From NCBI GenBank assembly GCA_903938815.1, contig CAJAES010000030.1:62001-126000 (forward strand): 64,000 nucleotides of DNA. The letters run 5' to 3'. This document shows positions 63,347 to 64,000 of the stretch, piece by piece (the stretch's first letter is position 1; each line of letters begins with the position of its first letter). The DNA comes from an uncultured beta proteobacterium. GTDB taxonomy: Bacteria; Pseudomonadota; Gammaproteobacteria; Burkholderiales; Burkholderiaceae_C. The notes under the pieces are model-generated. The model ran no database searches. It was not told where the DNA came from and saw only the letters and a program-made list of their open reading frames with translations. Position numbers and translations under genes: made by a program.

Positions 63347-63968
63347 CCGGGCAATTCTCCGGCCGCGTCTGCTCGAAGGCGTCCAGCGCCATGCAGGCCT
63401 CGAAGACGCGCATGACGTTCGGCACGTGGTCCGTGCGGCACTCGAATCGCTGCGCGTTGAAGATCTGCGGCACCAGGCAGATGTCGGCCACCGTCGGCGT
63501 CTCGCCGTGGCAGAACCGGGTGGGTTGCGCGGCCAGTTGCCGCTCCACCACCTCGAGGCCGGTCTCGACCCAGTGGCGGTACCAGCGGTTCTTGTCGTCT
63601 TCCGACACCTTCAGCGGGCCGACCAGGTACTTCAGCACCCGCAGATTGTTCAGCGGATGGATCTCGCACGCGATGTCCAGCGCCAGCGCGCGCACGCGGG
63701 CGCGGCCCAGCGGGTCGCGCGGCAGGAGCGGCGGCTCGGGATGGGTCTCGTCCAGATACTCGAGGATGGCCAGCGACTGCGTCAGCACGTGGTCGCCGTC
63801 CTTCAGCAGCGGCACCAGGCGCGAAGCCGAAACGGCGGCGTACGACTCGGCCGTCTGTTCGTTCTTCTGCAGGTGCACCGAGCGGTAGTCGTATTCCAGG
63901 CCCTTCAGGGCCAGGCCGATCCTCACGCGATACGACGCCGAGGACCGGAAGTAGTTGAACAGTTCCAT
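63336..63968 (-). CDS. maiA: Zeta-class glutathione S-transferase, maleylacetoacetate/maleylpyruvate isomerase
   Basis: A 210-residue enzyme that isomerises a maleyl to a fumaryl compound with glutathione, in tyrosine/homogentisate or gentisate breakdown. The N-terminal signature is YFRSSASYRVRIGL, where Ser residues activate glutathione. LVPLLKDGDHVLTQSLAILEYLDE holds the glutathione-binding QS pair. The stop overlaps the pgeF start by 11 bases. The gene directly upstream ends 2 bases before it, with a tail compatible with a fumarylacetoacetate-hydrolase-type protein. Whether the substrate is maleylacetoacetate or maleylpyruvate is open. Confidence 0.88.
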   Translation of the reverse strand: MELFNYFRSSASYRVRIGLALKGLEYDYRSVHLQKNEQTAESYAAVSASRLVPLLKDGDHVLTQSLAILEYLDETHPEPPLLPRDPLGRARVRALALDIACEIHPLNNLRVLKYLVGPLKVSEDDKNRWYRHWVETGLEVVERQLAAQPTRFCHGETPTVADICLVPQIFNAQRFECRTDHVPNVMRVFEACMALDAFEQTRPENCPDAT

Positions 63969-63969
63969 C

Positions 63970-64000
63970 TCAGACGACCTCGACGCGCAGCGAGCCCAGA
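63970..64000 (-). CDS. C-terminal end of a gene cut by the window edge, possibly fumarylacetoacetate hydrolase family
   Basis: Only nine codons plus stop are visible: LGSLRVEVV followed by TGA (63972-63970). The frame leads straight into the maiA-like gene 2 bases on. Proteins of the fumarylacetoacetate/fumarylpyruvate hydrolase family often end in a similar G-x-L-x-V-x-V pattern and are common neighbours of maiA. The assignment rests mostly on context. Confidence 0.35.
   Translation of the reverse strand, partial: LGSLRVEVV

Overview
The window is high-GC and almost fully coding; no gene-free stretch exceeds 300 bases. The organism is most likely a betaproteobacterium of the order Burkholderiales, perhaps the Rubrivivax/Leptothrix/Roseateles side. 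This rests on a phaC-phaA-phaB operon, tripartite-tricarboxylate (Bug-type) binding proteins, a PEP-CTERM protein, a DUF2788 protein and one-polypeptide PurL. I saw no tRNA, rRNA, insertion sequence, integrase or CRISPR array.

Region 1 (1-5925) is a translationally coupled acyl-CoA operon: biotin-dependent carboxyltransferase (partial), acyl-CoA dehydrogenase, enoyl-CoA hydratase, biotin carboxylase/carrier subunit, a DUF849 beta-keto acid cleavage enzyme and a hotdog thioesterase. It resembles liu (leucine) or atu (acyclic terpene) catabolic clusters. Region 2 (6005-10710) holds an HtrA-like protease, a PEP-CTERM protein and a cyclase-domain/P-loop/TPR signalling protein.

Region 3 (10807-34110) is the highlight: about 23 kb apparently devoted to beta-1,3-glucan (laminarin/callose-type) use. 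The left arm has a glucokinase, an outer-membrane barrel and two lipoproteins in one operon, plus a GH81 endoglucanase. The central rightward operon has a porin, a GH17 lipoprotein, a GH30 enzyme and a GH16 lipoprotein. The right arm has an ABC sugar importer (binding protein, two permeases, ATPase), a GH1 glucosidase, and GH16 and two GH17 enzymes without signal peptides. A LacI-type regulator follows. Four perfect TGAAAGCGCTTTCA palindromes lie upstream of the left-arm lipoprotein operon, GH81, the porin operon and the ABC operon; an imperfect one lies before the regulator. At three of them the palindrome sits 2-3 bases downstream of a plausible -10 box, as a classic repressor site would. 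The proposed flow is surface capture and endo-cleavage, porin entry, periplasmic trimming, ABC import, cytoplasmic hydrolysis to glucose, and phosphorylation by glucokinase.

Region 4 (34222-46002) is mixed: a hypothetical protein, a molybdopterin oxidoreductase, a Bug-type binding protein, ThrH, a trypsin-like protease, a lone ABC ATPase, an NlpE/META lipoprotein, a PF10118 gene interrupted by an in-frame TGA, an EgtB with an internal 12-base repeat array, a CcdA/thioredoxin-like pair and an AAA ATPase. Region 5 (46083-55660) is core metabolism: purL, map, glnD, mnmH and two membrane proteins. Region 6 (55641-64000) has a MarR regulator divergent from a Bug protein/sulfatase pair, the phaCAB operon with a near-consensus promoter, a small membrane protein, pgeF, a zeta-class GST (MaiA-like) and the last codons of a further gene.
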